Positions 33,147 through 44,597 of a DNA stretch of 64,000 bases are shown here, piece after piece. The notes under the pieces are model-generated. The model searched no databases. It was not told the DNA's origin and was given only the letters and a program-made list of their open reading frames with translations. Every line of letters begins with the position of its first letter. The stretch's first letter is position 1. The position numbers and the translations under genes are program-made. Origin of the DNA: Apoderus coryli (Eukaryota; Arthropoda; Insecta; Coleoptera; Attelabidae); contig OU452198.1 of the NCBI GenBank assembly GCA_911728435.2, forward strand, positions 35,927,902 to 35,991,901, in the 5' to 3' direction.

Positions 33147-34109
33147 CTGGGTGGGCCATTTTAATTGACCCGCTCAAATATCTTCCAAAGTAAACGGTAA
33201 AAAAAAAATTGTTCTCGCAAAATTTGTTCAGGGCAAAGGGGGTCAAATAATGGTGACATTGAATTTGACCTTGAACTTCATTTCCAAGGTCATTTTTTTA
33301 AAATGGGGACGCATATTTTTGACACCGGGTTCGGAAAGAGCGGAAAGTTTTACGTCCGAAATGGTATTTTGAAATTTTTTTATGACCCTTAGAAGGTCTT
33401 TTCAAGATCAAATGCTAAGAAATTCTGTGGTTGCTATTTAATTGTATTTTCTGATAGAATAATCGTAGTTGATGTACTGTATTGAAAATATTGACCTTGA
33501 AAAGGTTGTCCTTATTTTTAGCGTTACCCAGAAACAACATTCTTCAAGTAGCCCCACAAGTAAATGTCAGGGGATGTTATATCTGGTGAATTTGAAGGCC
33601 AGTCATCCGCACCTCCTTGTCCAATCCATCTTTCATTATAAGCTTATTTAAGAATTCGCGTACTATTGGCGCAAAGTGTGATGCCGCACCATCTTGCTAT
33701 AGCCACATTCGTCGACATGTTTCTAAATCAATATCCTCTAAGAGCTCTGGCAATCGATCCCTTAACGATTCCGTTAACAATAAAGATAAATTTCCATATG
33801 GAATTTAGCCCCTACTCAATGTTGGAATAGATAATTTAAAAGACCTTCTAAGGGTCATAAAAATATTTCAAAATACCATTTCGGACGTAAAACTTTCCGC
33901 TCTTTCCGAACCCGGTGTCAAAAATATGCGTTCCCATTTAAAAAAAACGCCTTGACCTTCAAATGACCTTGGAAATGAAGTTCAAGGTCAAATTCAATGT
34001 CACCATTATTTGACCCCCTTTGTCCTGAACAAATTTTGCGAGAACAATTTTTTTTTTACCGTTTACTTTGGAAGATATTTGAGTGGGTCAATTAAAATGG
34101 CCCACCCAG
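33147..34109. mobile_element. Internally deleted DD41D-type mariner with about 260-bp inverted repeats
   Basis: Ends CTGGGTGGGCCATTTTAATT and its inverse, flanked by TA (33145-33146 and 34110-34111). The arms 33147-33402 and about 33840-34109 are inverted copies, differing by a few bases and an indel. The 440-bp centre contains a transposase fragment, so this is a deletion derivative rather than a pure MITE. Confidence 0.88.
33440..33725 (-). pseudogene. DD41D-type mariner transposase fragment
   Basis: The minus strand reads WLQQDGAASHFAPIVREFLN (about 33705-33645), then a frame-shifted piece with WTRR and D-W-S-N-S-P-D (about 33620-33580), then WGYLKN-type text near 33550. The QQDGA motif carries the second catalytic aspartate. 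Enclosed by the inverted repeats of the 33147-34109 element, it shows which enzyme family made the parent. Confidence 0.65.
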
Positions 34110-34260
34110 TATAAGCTAAAAACGTTATAGATTAAAGACCGTTTAGATACGACTGTTCTATTGAATGGAGGTGTTCAAAGATTAGTTGACAAATGTCAAT
34201 ATGCGACAACTGTTGATAATAACATTTACTGAAAGTACTAATTAAATATTATTCCTTTTC

Positions 34261-34304
34261 ATCCTTTGACGACGGGAACAGATTGGTTCCTGAAACGTTA
34301 GGAA
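34261..34304 (+). ncRNA. Hammerhead-like motif, first core base changed
   Basis: TTGACGA (34266-34272, where the consensus is CTGANGA), stem II GGAAC/GTTCC (34275-34279 with 34286-34290), GAAAC (34292-34296) and GTT. Stem I TCCT/AGGA (34262-34265 with 34300-34303) closes the core. The C-to-T change at the first core position would be expected to abolish cleavage. Confidence 0.45.
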
Positions 34305-34311
34305 TTAGGAC

Positions 34312-34948
34312 TCCATAAAGATAATTTTTTTAATTTACGTTTTTGTTTATATTAAGTTTTATCCAACTTTTTTTAACATAATAGCCAATGACAAATTTAC
34401 ATTTTTCAATCACGCTTTTATTATTAATTCGAAAGGATTATTTTTGATTGCTTAACATTCAGAACTTTAAATAGTAGTGAAATACCCAAATAATGAGCTT
34501 TAATAGTTTATACCTAATACAAACTGATATTATTTTTTGGTTCTCTGTCTGCCTCTAAAGTTTCCGGTTTCAAAACTGGAACACCCTCTACATATAAATA
34601 ACGCAAAATCTAATAAAATCTAAAACCATAGATTTTAAGTGTAATAATGGTATTAAGTTCCCAGAAAAAAAATTAAATATTTATTATTCTAATAATCCCA
34701 TCATATAATGTATTACTGAAATGCCTCATCTTAGTCATGAATGCCTAGGCGCCAGAGACGTCACAATGTCAAAATATTAAGCTGTGTGTTCCACACACGC
34801 ATCTAATCATATGATGGTAAAAAAGCCTCGTCGTATACAATGAACATGCAAATAATTTATCATCCTGTGTCGTCACAGGAAGTATATAGTGCCGAGCTTA
34901 CGATGCACAATTTTCCCTCATATTGTCACAATTGCAAATTCCAAAAGG
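34312..34948. other. Unassigned stretch
   Basis: AT-rich with no frames or repeat ends recognised. Confidence 0.3.
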
Positions 34949-35275
34949 ATATGTAATTACGGTTTCACGAGACTCTCGAAATTGGATATTTATTATCTTG
35001 ATTTTGATACGAGACAAAATCGAGACAAGACTACCAAATTTTTTGGATCGAGACATTTTTTCGAGATTTCTGCATCCCGAAATGGACGAAAAAATATTTT
35101 TCTACAACAGATTTAACAAAATGAATAAAATTTTGGTGTGTGTATTATTTTATTATTTAAAGAGATATTTGTTTAAATAAACGTAGTTTATTTATTTACA
35201 AATAATAATAAATTGGCATTTTTTTATAATTCTGAAAATGGTGCATATTGGTTAGATAGTAGTAAAAAATATATT

Positions 35276-36300
35276 TTCGGCAACCGTGCGGGATGTACCC
35301 AGTTCCCGGACGCTTTTTCTTTGAGAAAGTCGTTGTTGTCATTGTAAATATGAAAATCTTGGTAGGCATGGTTTTGATAAATGCAGTTGATAGCAACGAA
35401 ATAACGGCTGACAGTTCATATGAAATTAGTTGTCAAAACTTTGCATGTTTTTTGATCGCAATTCGCAATAAAATATGGAAAGCAGCAGCGATAGTGACTT
35501 TGAAAATGTGCCTTGGGAAATTTCCAATATAGCAGCTGCTGCTACGGGACAATTATTGCCTGGAAAATTAAAATCCAGGTACGAAAACGCTTATGATTTG
35601 TTCACGAAATGGATGATCTAATAAACGACAAGGAAGACATGTTGGTTGTGAAATTACCGGATTCCAAAACATATATTGAGAGAACTTTTGTTGTAATTGG
35701 GCAACAAAACCTGCAGTTTTATTTATCTTTACGGTCATCCCATACTCCACATAACAGATTATTCGTGAATTACAAAAAATGAAAATGTTCGATTCAGCCT
35801 GTTGGTATCCACACTTTTAGAATTTTTACATTTACCCATTCCTAAAAATTACACAGGCCATAGCATTCGTCGAACTGCGGGGACGTTATTTGCTGCTAAT
35901 GGTGGAAACATCACAAATTTGAAGAGACACGGTGGCTGGAAGTCTACCAATGTGGCTAAAGATATATAGATAATTCACTTACAAACAAAATTAAAATTGC
36001 CAAGACCATTCAAAAATCATCAAATGAAAACAATCAATGTCAAACGGAAACTTTGACTTCTTGTTCTGGCTTCAACAAAAGAATTTAAATATACCAAGCA
36101 TTTCAGACAAATTGAATCCCTTCAATATTAGCAATTGCTCGAATTTTAATAGGCATAAATATTAATATAAATAAGAATTAAAATGTTTCTGTTAATATGT
36201 ATTATTTTCTGTTCTGTTCTGTTTAATTCAAATAAGAATTAAAATGTATAATAAAGAAATGTGTCGTCTCATTGATTTATTATTCTATACGGTTGCCGAA
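35276..36300 (+). mobile_element. Second tyrosine-recombinase element, nested in the hAT-like element
   Basis: Bounded by a perfect 12-bp inverted repeat: TTCGGCAACCGT at 35276-35287 and ACGGTTGCCGAA at 36289-36300. It encloses a Crypton-like recombinase pseudogene and ends with AATAAAG-type signals near 36250. Short inverted ends are atypical for Cryptons, so these may be recombination sites or coincidental. Its gene differs from that of the 15717-17915 copy. Confidence 0.6.
35475..35970 (+). pseudogene. Crypton-like tyrosine recombinase, deleted
   Basis: ATG 35475 opens a frame reading MESSSDSDFENVPWEISNIA, continuing to KSRYENAYDLFTKWM (N-terminal domain start) and stopping at about 35620. 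A deletion then joins catalytic-domain text DKEDMLVVKLPDSKTYIERT (about 35627-35685) and SSHTPHNRLFVNYKK. After a frame change comes TGHSIRRTAGTLFAANGG with KRHGGWKSTNVA (35855-35960). The His-x-x-Arg and Trp positions survive. The first Arg region is deleted and a stop replaces the catalytic-Tyr segment. It is clearly dead. The gene is intronless here, apparently because the deletion removed the intron position. Confidence 0.8.
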
Positions 36301-36841
36301 AAAATATTGTACGCAACACGGGCAAAAATAGTTTTTGTCTATTCGACCGAAAAAAAACCTATTTTCCGGACTTATAACGTAAATTACTATTTTAGTCTTT
36401 AATATACATGCAACTAACGACTTTAACTTATATTTGGGAAGTAAAATTAATATAAAACAAGTAGTAGTATCTAAAAACAACTTTCAATTCACTTTATTAA
36501 AATCATAATAAAATTATTAACACATAGATAAAATAAGCAGTAATTTTCTTAAGGTATTTTATTCATAATACCAAAAACAAAGGTTACAAAAAAAAAAGAA
36601 AAAAATAGATATTCTTCACGAAAAATCATAGTTTTTGAGGACTGCGGAAAAAATGACAAAACGCTTGCAATAAAAATTATGAATGCAAGTTCGAAGACTC
36701 TCAAAACTTTCGAGATTCTCCAGATCGAGAATTTTGTTTTCAATAAAGACATCGAGACAAGAGTGTGTTGATTTTTTGTCTCGACAAAAAGAAACTCCTT
36801 TCGAGACGAGATTTCTCGTCTCGTGAAACCCTATATGTAAT

Positions 36842-37249
36842 AATGGAAAACTATATATACATAAGTCACATTTAAACAAGAATTTATAATCACTCGTCTC
36901 ACCCTTCGAAACAACCGACAGCGATGAATCAGCAAATCATAAGCTTGGGAATTTAATATTGATTATCTTAATAACCTGCCCAGCAAAAGACCGTGCGATA
37001 CCCACGTGCCACTCTCAAAAACGCTCCTAACGAGGTGTCATATAAAGAAAAATCAGCAGTACACCAAATTAACAAAAAACACGTGGTTCACAAACCAACT
37101 CTACTGTGCTATTGCTGAGGCTAGTACCAACCGCAATACCTAAAAATATAAAGCGCCAACTCCGTGCCGTTTAAAAAATAGATTTTTAAAACCAGGGCTA
37201 CATCAACCGTACAGGTTGCGGTGTGGGCACAGAGCCATACTGATTATTA
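36842..37249. other. Possible non-LTR 3' end
   Basis: At 37195-37250 the text GGCTACATCAACCGTACAGG, then GGGCACAGAGCCATACTG, then ATTATTATTATT resembles an element 3' terminus. No coding motif was identified upstream. Confidence 0.25.
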
Positions 37250-37289
37250 TTATTGACCATCTTATAGTACGAAGAGGAAGGGATTTAAA

Positions 37290-37505
37290 TTAAGAAGATA
37301 AGATGGTTTAAACTATTAGTGAGACCACCGGAACGTATTAAAATGTGAACCAAAGCGTACCTTATCCAAGATATTTAATTTTGTATTGTGCCATTGTAAT
37401 TAATATTATCTTTTAACTTAATCTGTTTGTATACTCTTCTCTTAACAATTGTATACTATTTTAGACAAAATACTTTTCAATACCCTGATAGTTCACTTAT
37501 TTAAA
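37290..37505 (+). repeat. Diverged relative of the solo LTR at 8910-9578
   Basis: It shares the ordered blocks AATGTGAACCA(A/T)AG, a TTTAACTTAAT...GTATACTCTTCTC-type region and TTTTCAATACCCTGATAGTTCAC with the solo LTR (about 9330-9565). It has no TG...CA limits of its own, so it is probably an LTR fragment. Confidence 0.55.
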
Positions 37506-37599
37506 ATGCTCACGCATTCTTATTATTAACAACATTTTATTAACTACTCATCAGAAGAAAACTGGTGCATCCCGAAAAATTTAAGAAACATGCAATAGG

Positions 37600-37690
37600 A
37601 GGCTATTGCAAAATACTTTGGGGTAACTTTACATATATCTCTGTCATGGACGTTGCATATCGAAGCAACACTTTGAAACCCTGCCTGATC
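37600..37690 (+). pseudogene. Non-LTR RT scrap (thumb region)
   Basis: The plus strand reads KYFGVTLHISLSWTLHIEAT, matching the KYLGV-LD--L-W--HI motif that follows the palm in R1/LOA-like RTs. The following text (to about 37960) keeps no clear frame. Confidence 0.5.
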
Positions 37691-37969
37691 ATCTGCAAAA
37701 GGAGCAAGTTGTCTAAAATCAAGATCAAATAATTAAGGCAGGTGTGCATGGGGTATGTAAACCCATCGAACCTGAAGCGACTAGAAGCCATGGGAAACAA
37801 AGCGATAAGAATGTCCGATCATCCATAACGAAGGACAAAAACCTATTGCAGAAGCAACACACAATACCAGTAGCAGAGGACAGACACCAGTAAGACCAGA
37901 GACAAGGAATGATTCCCGACACAAATAACAAATGACGCCGACTTTCGGTGAACTTAGATTATATCACAC

Positions 37970-38920
37970 TACCGAGGGAAATTGTTGAATCAATATTTCT
38001 TATCCTTAGCCAGAAAACAAAACAAATCACCGTATATTACAATTCCGTACAGTTTTGAATTGCTTGAAGAATTGTGCCATGAGGAAGCAGTCTTTATTCG
38101 AAAAAGATAATTCAAAAAGCTTATATATCTGATGAATAATGCCGTAATATTGAAGAAGAGAACTAGAGTCTCACAATTTTGTGGATTTGCATTATTATCA
38201 TAAAATCCATTAAATCAACTCATAAATGAAGATTCATACATTTTTGTACTATGTGGTTTCTTGTGGATTAAGCCGTCATCTTGCGAAAATATTGTTCTCA
38301 ATGTTTCTACAACATTCAATAATTCGGAATATTCAAGAAAGAGAGAGAGAGACTCATGAATGGTTAGTAACACGTGTTCCCCAAAAGTTAAGAAGAAATT
38401 GTGCAAGATACCCAGAGAATTTCCAGTTACTGAGAAGACGGCTACAAAAACCTTATACAATTTATTAATTAGGAGGTTTGTCTTCTCATTTCCCTGATTT
38501 TACTGGGGAAGAGTAAAGCGTTCAAAATGCAACTTCAACTATTTACATATCAAAATAAAACTAGTGCACCTCAATTCACATACCTTTGAATTTACTACCG
38601 ATTATTATTGTGGTTAGTCATTTAACAAACAATGATACGTATAAACGGAGTAGTGGCAGTATTTTATATCTTACCGATCATCAAGCTTATAATAAATAAA
38701 TTGAGGTGTTTATTTTAGAAACAACGTAGGTATGTCCAAAATTTAGGAAATGCTATTATGGCGTCATCATGTAATGGACACTGGGACACTGAACTTTATA
38801 ACTCCAAGCATTCGTTTCTCCCTAAAAAATCATCACATGTCTCCAGATATTTACTAAAATAATTCTACACTCGTTTATATTCACACGATAAACACTTCTT
38901 GCGTCATTGTACAGCTTTTC
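37970..38920. other. Unassigned stretch
   Basis: No recognisable protein or repeat structure. The frames at 38215-38468 on both strands overlap and have no motif. Confidence 0.3.
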
Positions 38921-38923
38921 AAA

Positions 38924-39450
38924 ATGTCGAAAAATACGAAACAAAAACATAAAACCCTAAGTTTGTCTGAGAAAATTGTGACTTTAGCTTCATGTACAAC
39001 GTTGGACATGCAACCATTTATGATATCCGCCGTAATCCTGGAAATATTGAAAAATTCGCGAGAACGGCGGAGTCCGGCCCTGGATGTCGACAAAGTACGA
39101 AAACTGGAGAACATGCGGACATGGAAGAAGCTCTTTACACACGGTTCCTTCAAGAACGTCAACGAAACACTCCAATTACAGCGGATATATTCCGACAAAA
39201 GGCTTTGGCGTTTGAGAAACAAATTTATAAGAAAAACTACTTTAGAGCCAGTGACGGGTGGTTTTCCAATTTCAAGGAACGATACGCTATCCGCAATTCA
39301 AAACTATCTTGTAACACACAAGCAGTTGCCCCATTTATAGAAAAATTCAAGTCGAAAATTAACGAACTCGAACTGACACCGGATCAAGTAAGTTTATAAT
39401 GCCGATGAAAGAGGTTTATTTTGCCATATGCTACCGAACAAGACTTAGGT
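38924..39450 (+). pseudogene. pogo/Tigger transposase, N-terminal half
   Basis: ATG 38924 opens MSKNTKQKHKTLSLSEKI (CENP-B-type helix-turn-helix start). After a frameshift near 38990 the next frame carries ATIYDIRRNPGNIEKFA, then a second helix-turn-helix domain (EEALYTRFLQERQRNTPIT, DGWFSNFKERYAIR). After another small shift at about 39390 comes YNADERGLFCHMLPNK, which holds the first catalytic Asp of the DDE domain. The rest of the catalytic domain is missing. Normal Tigger proteins are about 450-600 residues, so only a third is left. It is a separate insertion from 18060-18470. Confidence 0.85.
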
Positions 39451-40687
39451 AGGTATATAGATCAGAACCAACCTTGTCTTTTACTTGCACTTATTTTTTC
39501 CCTAATGTTAGGTGTTGCCTAAAGTTGTTAGGGTAAATGGGAAATGTAAATTACAAGGACTAACTCATATGAGAATTATTGGTTTATTATATTACACTAA
39601 CCCCTATAGCATTCCACTGGTCAATTTTTTGAAAATATTGATATTGAATATTGAAATAGGACTTTTTTGAAGAGCATAATAATATCCGTCAAGAAATTTA
39701 AAAAAATATATTTAAAGGCGTTTTTGAAATATGGAATATTTTCTATTTTAAATTTGAACCTTTGAGACCCTGTAACTAGGCAATTAAGCCATTTTAGGGT
39801 ATATGTCCCTATATCAAAATGCATGAATTAGCGAGAGCTTTCTGTGGTAGAACGTTGTCGGTCAAATATAGAAACACCCTGTATAACGTAATTTATTTTT
39901 GCATCATAAATAATCCACAATCGACAAAGGGCAGCGTATTCGGACACACTGTATAATTACTATAAAACAAAAATATAAATGTGGGCAAGAGATAAGCATT
40001 GCTATATTTTATTTTAATAATAATAAATAATAAAAAGTAATTTATTAAAGTATTTTTTTTTGTAGACCCCGTATTATATCATGGCCGTGTAATGTAAATA
40101 TTTTGTGTTAGGCGACCTCGTACATGTCCCAAGCAGCAACCGCTCTGTAAACATGAGATGAAACGGCCGACGGTCAGTGACACTACTTGTTGTTATATCT
40201 ACGGTGACAGTAGGTTGTTTCTAAAATTCAGTTGTTATACTTACAATATTACTATTTGAAGATATGATATGACTGTTAAAGTAGATTTGGTAGATGCAAT
40301 CTAAAATTCAATTATAAAACTCTCTATACCACTAGTAATATTTAGATACGAGGTCAGCTCCAGTAAAATATTTATATACCTACCGACTTTTATCTGCAAA
40401 TTTTATTTTCATCAACTATAATAAAACGTGCTAGCTCTTATTCACTCTAATTATCAACGAAAACAGAGTTCAAGTCCGTGTAGATTTTCTCAAATCAAAA
40501 CAAGTGTAAAATAAAGTAGTCATTAGAAAAGAAAAAAGACGTGTGTGCTTTTCTTATAGAAATCTACTCGCCTAAACAAAATACTAATTTCCGAGGTCTA
40601 ACATATATGCTCTGCTGCTAGACTATTTTTGAAAATTTCACCACAAACATATTCCAGCATATTTTCCTCAAAAATCCACACAATATA
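39451..40687. other. Unassigned stretch
   Basis: Contains ACACCCTGTATAA-type text near 39880, as found at mariner-like ends, and otherwise AT-rich sequence without frames. Confidence 0.3.
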
Positions 40688-40691
40688 TGTA

Positions 40692-41694
40692 TGTTACGGA
40701 CAATGACGTTATTCCGGCCAATAACGTGAATGACCGGGCAATAACGTAAATGTCCAGGTAATTTGGACAATATTGATAATTTGGCACGCTGTTAACATCA
40801 TTGTCCGGACAATAACGTCATTGCCCACTACACAGCGGCCAACCATGTGAATATGTTAATTTGCGAGCGACAAAATAACATTGTCAATGAGCGTAAAAAT
40901 CCAGAGAATCTTTGGAAAAACAAGCTGCCAAAATGCTGAAATTATCTGACCAAAAATTTTCTGAGGTTCATGTTGGAACTACGGTTCGTGTACCCATACC
41001 GGACGTAGACAGAGCTAGTGGTTCTCCCCGCTGTTGTTAGTAATGTGGAAGATGGTCTTTATAAGCTTGGTAAAAATGCGGTTAAAATTTTAAATTAGCA
41101 AATAATGTTGAGATTTAGGTACAACGCATGGTGTTTTAAAGCATAAGTTTACCAGATCAGAGTTTAACCCCTGCCTTGAAAAACTTATTTTACTTGAGAA
41201 CCTCAGCGATGTCGCAAAAAATAAGGAAATAACCCTTAGAGAAGTTGCCGCTGCAAGTAGTATTTTAGGGGGCCAGGGTTACAAGCGTTGTCATTGCAAA
41301 GGAGGATGCAAAAATAATAAATGCGCATGTCGCACAAGCAAGAAAATGTGTGATTCAAAGTGCCATGGATCACTTTCATGCCAAAACAAAAATGATGATT
41401 CATAAGTTGTAACCTATTGTTTGTTCTTTTTTTTTCGAATAAAACGAATGTTGTATAGTTTCAATTAATCATCACGATATTTATGTGATTAACGACGTTG
41501 TCCAGCAGTCTTTGGCCATTCACGTTAATGACCGGCCAAACATGTTATTATCAAAATATTAACAACATTGACTGCTCACAACGGGCCATAACGTGAATGC
41601 CCGGTTTATAACGGTATTGGCCTGGAAAAATGGGCATTAACGTCAATGGCCGGCTATTAACGTGAATGCCCAATTATCGTCATTGACCGTAACA
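40692..41694 (+). mobile_element. Ginger-type DNA transposon remnant with palindromic subterminal repeats
   Basis: The ends TGTTACGG(A/T)CAATGACG are inverted (40692 onwards and to 41694), flanked by TGTA on both sides (40688-40691 and 41695-41698). Four-base duplications and TGT starts fit Ginger elements. About 160-200 bp at each end consist of repeated, inverted variants of a unit like CCGGCCAATAACGTGAATG. The centre encodes the C-terminal part of a Ginger/KRBA2-like integrase. The catalytic core is missing, so the copy is non-autonomous. Confidence 0.8.
40900..41405 (+). pseudogene. Ginger/KRBA2-like integrase, C-terminal region
   Basis: The plus strand reads KQAAKMLKLSDQKF and, after a frame change, VGTTVRVPIPDVDRASGSPR (about 40975-41030). 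The latter is the beta-barrel-like segment seen after the integrase core in KRBA2-like proteins. After corrupted sequence comes EITLREVAAASSILGGQGYK (about 41225-41285). It is followed by a cysteine-rich tail, RCHCKGGCKNNKCACRTSKK with MCDSKCHGSLSCQNK, with the repeated C-x-C and C-x3-C pattern, ending at stop 41403-41405. The family (established knowledge) uses a retroviral-type DDE integrase to move a DNA transposon. The DDE core is deleted here. Confidence 0.78.
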
Positions 41695-41915
41695 TGTACA
41701 CATAAAATATAATTAAATACTTCGTTTTCCCACAAATTTAATTTACTCAACTTCCTCAATAATATAACAAATATTAAATCATTATTATATCTAAAAAAAA
41801 CTCCTAATTTATATTTATTTTTATTTTAATCGATACCTACCATTCATTTAAACTAAATCTAGCAGAATTGTTTTTAAATGAGACAAGTTGACACATTTGG
41901 CATTTTTGGTATATG

Positions 41916-42599
41916 TGGTGATTTATAAACTCTCCGTTTGCGTTCTGCATAATTTAAGTTTATCTTTTTCCGTCCTCCGGCGATTGGCAACACAACCAAT
42001 AGAAACGCACAAAATTGTCATGTGCCCATTTTCACAGAATTGATAGAAATCATATGATCCCGTAAATTAAAATTATTATTAATATTAATAATCATAATAA
42101 TAAATGTCTTTATTCGCAATAAATAGTACAAATTAACATAGTTTGTCCTTAAAAATAGAAAAGATTTATTGCCAAAAGGCTATATCAGCAAAGCTGTTTT
42201 TCATATATAGGACCTGAAGAATAATCAAATCAACATAGATATTTGGCCAAAAAAAAAACACAAAAACAATCAGTACACAAAAATACATATTTACAATACA
42301 ATACAAAATACATAATTGCACAAAATACATGATTACAATAGTAGAGATTATGACCATAATAAAAATATTATTCATAATGGAATCGGAACAGGAAATAAAA
42401 CCATGTTTATATTTATGATATTGGATATTATTAAGTAATAAGAACCAAGAACGAAAGTAAATAAAACAATTATATGTTATGAGTTGAGACAACCGTTGGA
42501 CCCGTTCCAAAGTTTATAAGTCACGATGTAGAACTGTAACGGCAAACGACAACGGCAGCCATGGATACAAACGCAAACGTAGAGGTTATAAATCACCAG
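41916..42599. repeat. Inverted repeat pair enclosing a non-LTR-like 3' end
   Basis: TGGTGATTTATAAACTCT...CGTTTGCGTT at 41916-41946 is inverted at 42571-42599 (AACGCAAACGTAGAGGTTAT...AATCACCA). Between them, on the minus strand, AATAAAGACATTTATTATTA-type text at 42070-42115 looks like a retrotransposon tail, with a minus-strand open frame at 42166-42510 upstream. The relation between the parts is unclear. Confidence 0.4.
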
Positions 42600-44090
42600 T
42601 AAGTCTTCGTAATCATCAGGTTGCCAGTTCAAAACTGTTATTGTTATTGAAATTGTAGCTGATCTGCGAATTGTAACTTGACATGTTTATTAAATTCTTT
42701 GTACCAGATTTTCATTAATTATACAATGTCGGTTATGATATAGAGCGGAAAATTTGAAACATTTTGATATATGCCAAATTATAAAAGATATAACGTAACG
42801 AATGGACGAATGTTATTGTAAACAAAACGGTCCACCAAATGAATACATTTAATTTGACACGGATGCTCAAATGTCAACTTTCTTCCATTAGTAGAAATAC
42901 AAGAAATGTATCGATATTCGATCTAAATTTCTCAGCCTATATTAGGAGAAAAAAATAATATGACAAGCCATGGCACATATTTTTAAGGTTCTCGTGGACT
43001 GCAACTGAGTCTATTGGCCGCTTGTTATAATATAAACCTACACTCCTTTTATTAATGTTTTCTCAAAGCAACAACTAAGAAATTTGTCATACCTATACTA
43101 ATAATAATCGTTCTGTATGGAGAAAAATAAGCTCTTTCAAATGGCGCTCTCAAAGTGGGGCTTACAATTTAAAAAAATTACGAAGACATCATAATTTGGG
43201 GCACCGATGACTTCACATGACAAATTAATATGTGAAAATTATCGCATTTTAAAATAATATGGTTGACGTGGTAGAGTGAAGTTTTTTTCTCTGTCCCAAA
43301 CAGATTTTATTGAATTTGTCCAAACTTCTCGTGCTCACTGTATAAGTAATTGTTCAGTACAATGAAACTGCATAACGTTTCATTTAATTTTCTCTTAAAT
43401 CTTCTATTAAAACTACGTAATTCGAAACAACAATTAAAATTTATTTATTGTGAATTTTGTTTTGCTGATTTTCTATTTGAGTAAACAATTAACAGAATGG
43501 TAGAAAATAATGATTAAAACTATCCTTTCGTGTTTGATCGGTAGCACTCGATATTTAAGTTGCCTGAACTGACTTTTTATATTGTAAGTTTAAGAGAAGC
43601 AGGATCTCTTCCTTATAGAATGTTTAAATGCTGAATATTTGGGTTCCTGGTTTATGATATATTTTGTATTGTTCTTATAATTAACAGATATTTAGCATTT
43701 TTTGTAAATATTTTATTTTTTAATATTTTTTTCAATAGAACGGAGCAATTCGTATTTGGCCGTCAGATAGAATATTAATTTTATAAAACTATATAATTTA
43801 CTGTAATTTAAAGATAATCTTTATTAGAATAATAAGCGAATTAAGCACAAACTACGCACATGAAAATTGGGTAAAGTAGGTAATTTTAAATAGTACAGCC
43901 AACAGCCAGGAATATTATTGCTCACGAATTGTGAAACAATCAAAAGCTTTTACTCTTTATCACCTAAAGCGGAAACGCAGAACTCCTAATTCCATTCTAT
44001 TTAATTACACTTTCTTCCCACTGTTACTGGAAAATGAACACAAAATAAAGACAAAAATGGAAACAAAATTTTTCGTGTGTGGGTTTTATT
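42600..44090. other. Unassigned AT-rich stretch
   Basis: No frames with motifs and no repeat ends recognised. Confidence 0.3.
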
Positions 44091-44093
44091 ATA

Positions 44094-44363
44094 CGGGGTG
44101 GGCCAAAAAGGCGTACGCGTACGGATGTGCAGCTTACCTTCTGTGTAAAAAATAATTACAAAAATGGCGATTTGTGTACCTCCCGGAATTTTTCAATTAA
44201 TCTCTTAACAGTTGACGAAGGTAAAACACTATTCTATCATGTAACGCTCCATTTTTACTTACCCTAAACTGTCAGCTGTCGATTTGTTTTGTTTTTAGAG
44301 TTGCCAACACTTTACTTAATAAATGGCGGCAAATTCAAATTTTGCGTTCATTTTGGCACCCTG
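44094..44363. mobile_element. 270-bp MITE with mariner-type ends
   Basis: Starts CGGGGTGGGCCAAAA and ends TTTTGGCACCCTG with TA on both sides (44092-44093 and 44364-44365). Inverted termini are about 15 bp with mismatches. No coding capacity. Confidence 0.6.
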
Positions 44364-44597
44364 TATATTTATATCTTCATCAGGGCTTGGTATGTAAATT
44401 GTTGGTAAAAATAAAAATTTCATTAATAAGGTAATTAAAAATAAAGATAAAATATTGGATAACAAATTGATGTTTTTACAATTATTTTATTTTATTATAA
44501 TATTTAAAAACATACGAGTATATATTATGTTTATGTTGTTAAATAATACGGCAAATCCTCTTATTATTGTCTACATAAATAAAAATATTTAAAAATA

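Larger units (their letters stand above)
34958..36833. mobile_element. hAT-like element with 8-bp target duplication and CGAGAC clusters
   Basis: The left end TACGGTTTCACGAGAC (34958) and right end GTCTCGTGAAACCCTA (to 36833) are inverted repeats. They are flanked by TATGTAAT on both sides (34950-34957 and 36834-36841). Eight-base duplications are characteristic of hAT elements. Subterminal DNA contains many CGAGA(C) motifs in both orientations (for example 35015-35070 and 36690-36820). No hAT transposase is present. The centre is occupied by a separate tyrosine-recombinase element (35276-36300). Confidence 0.82.
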
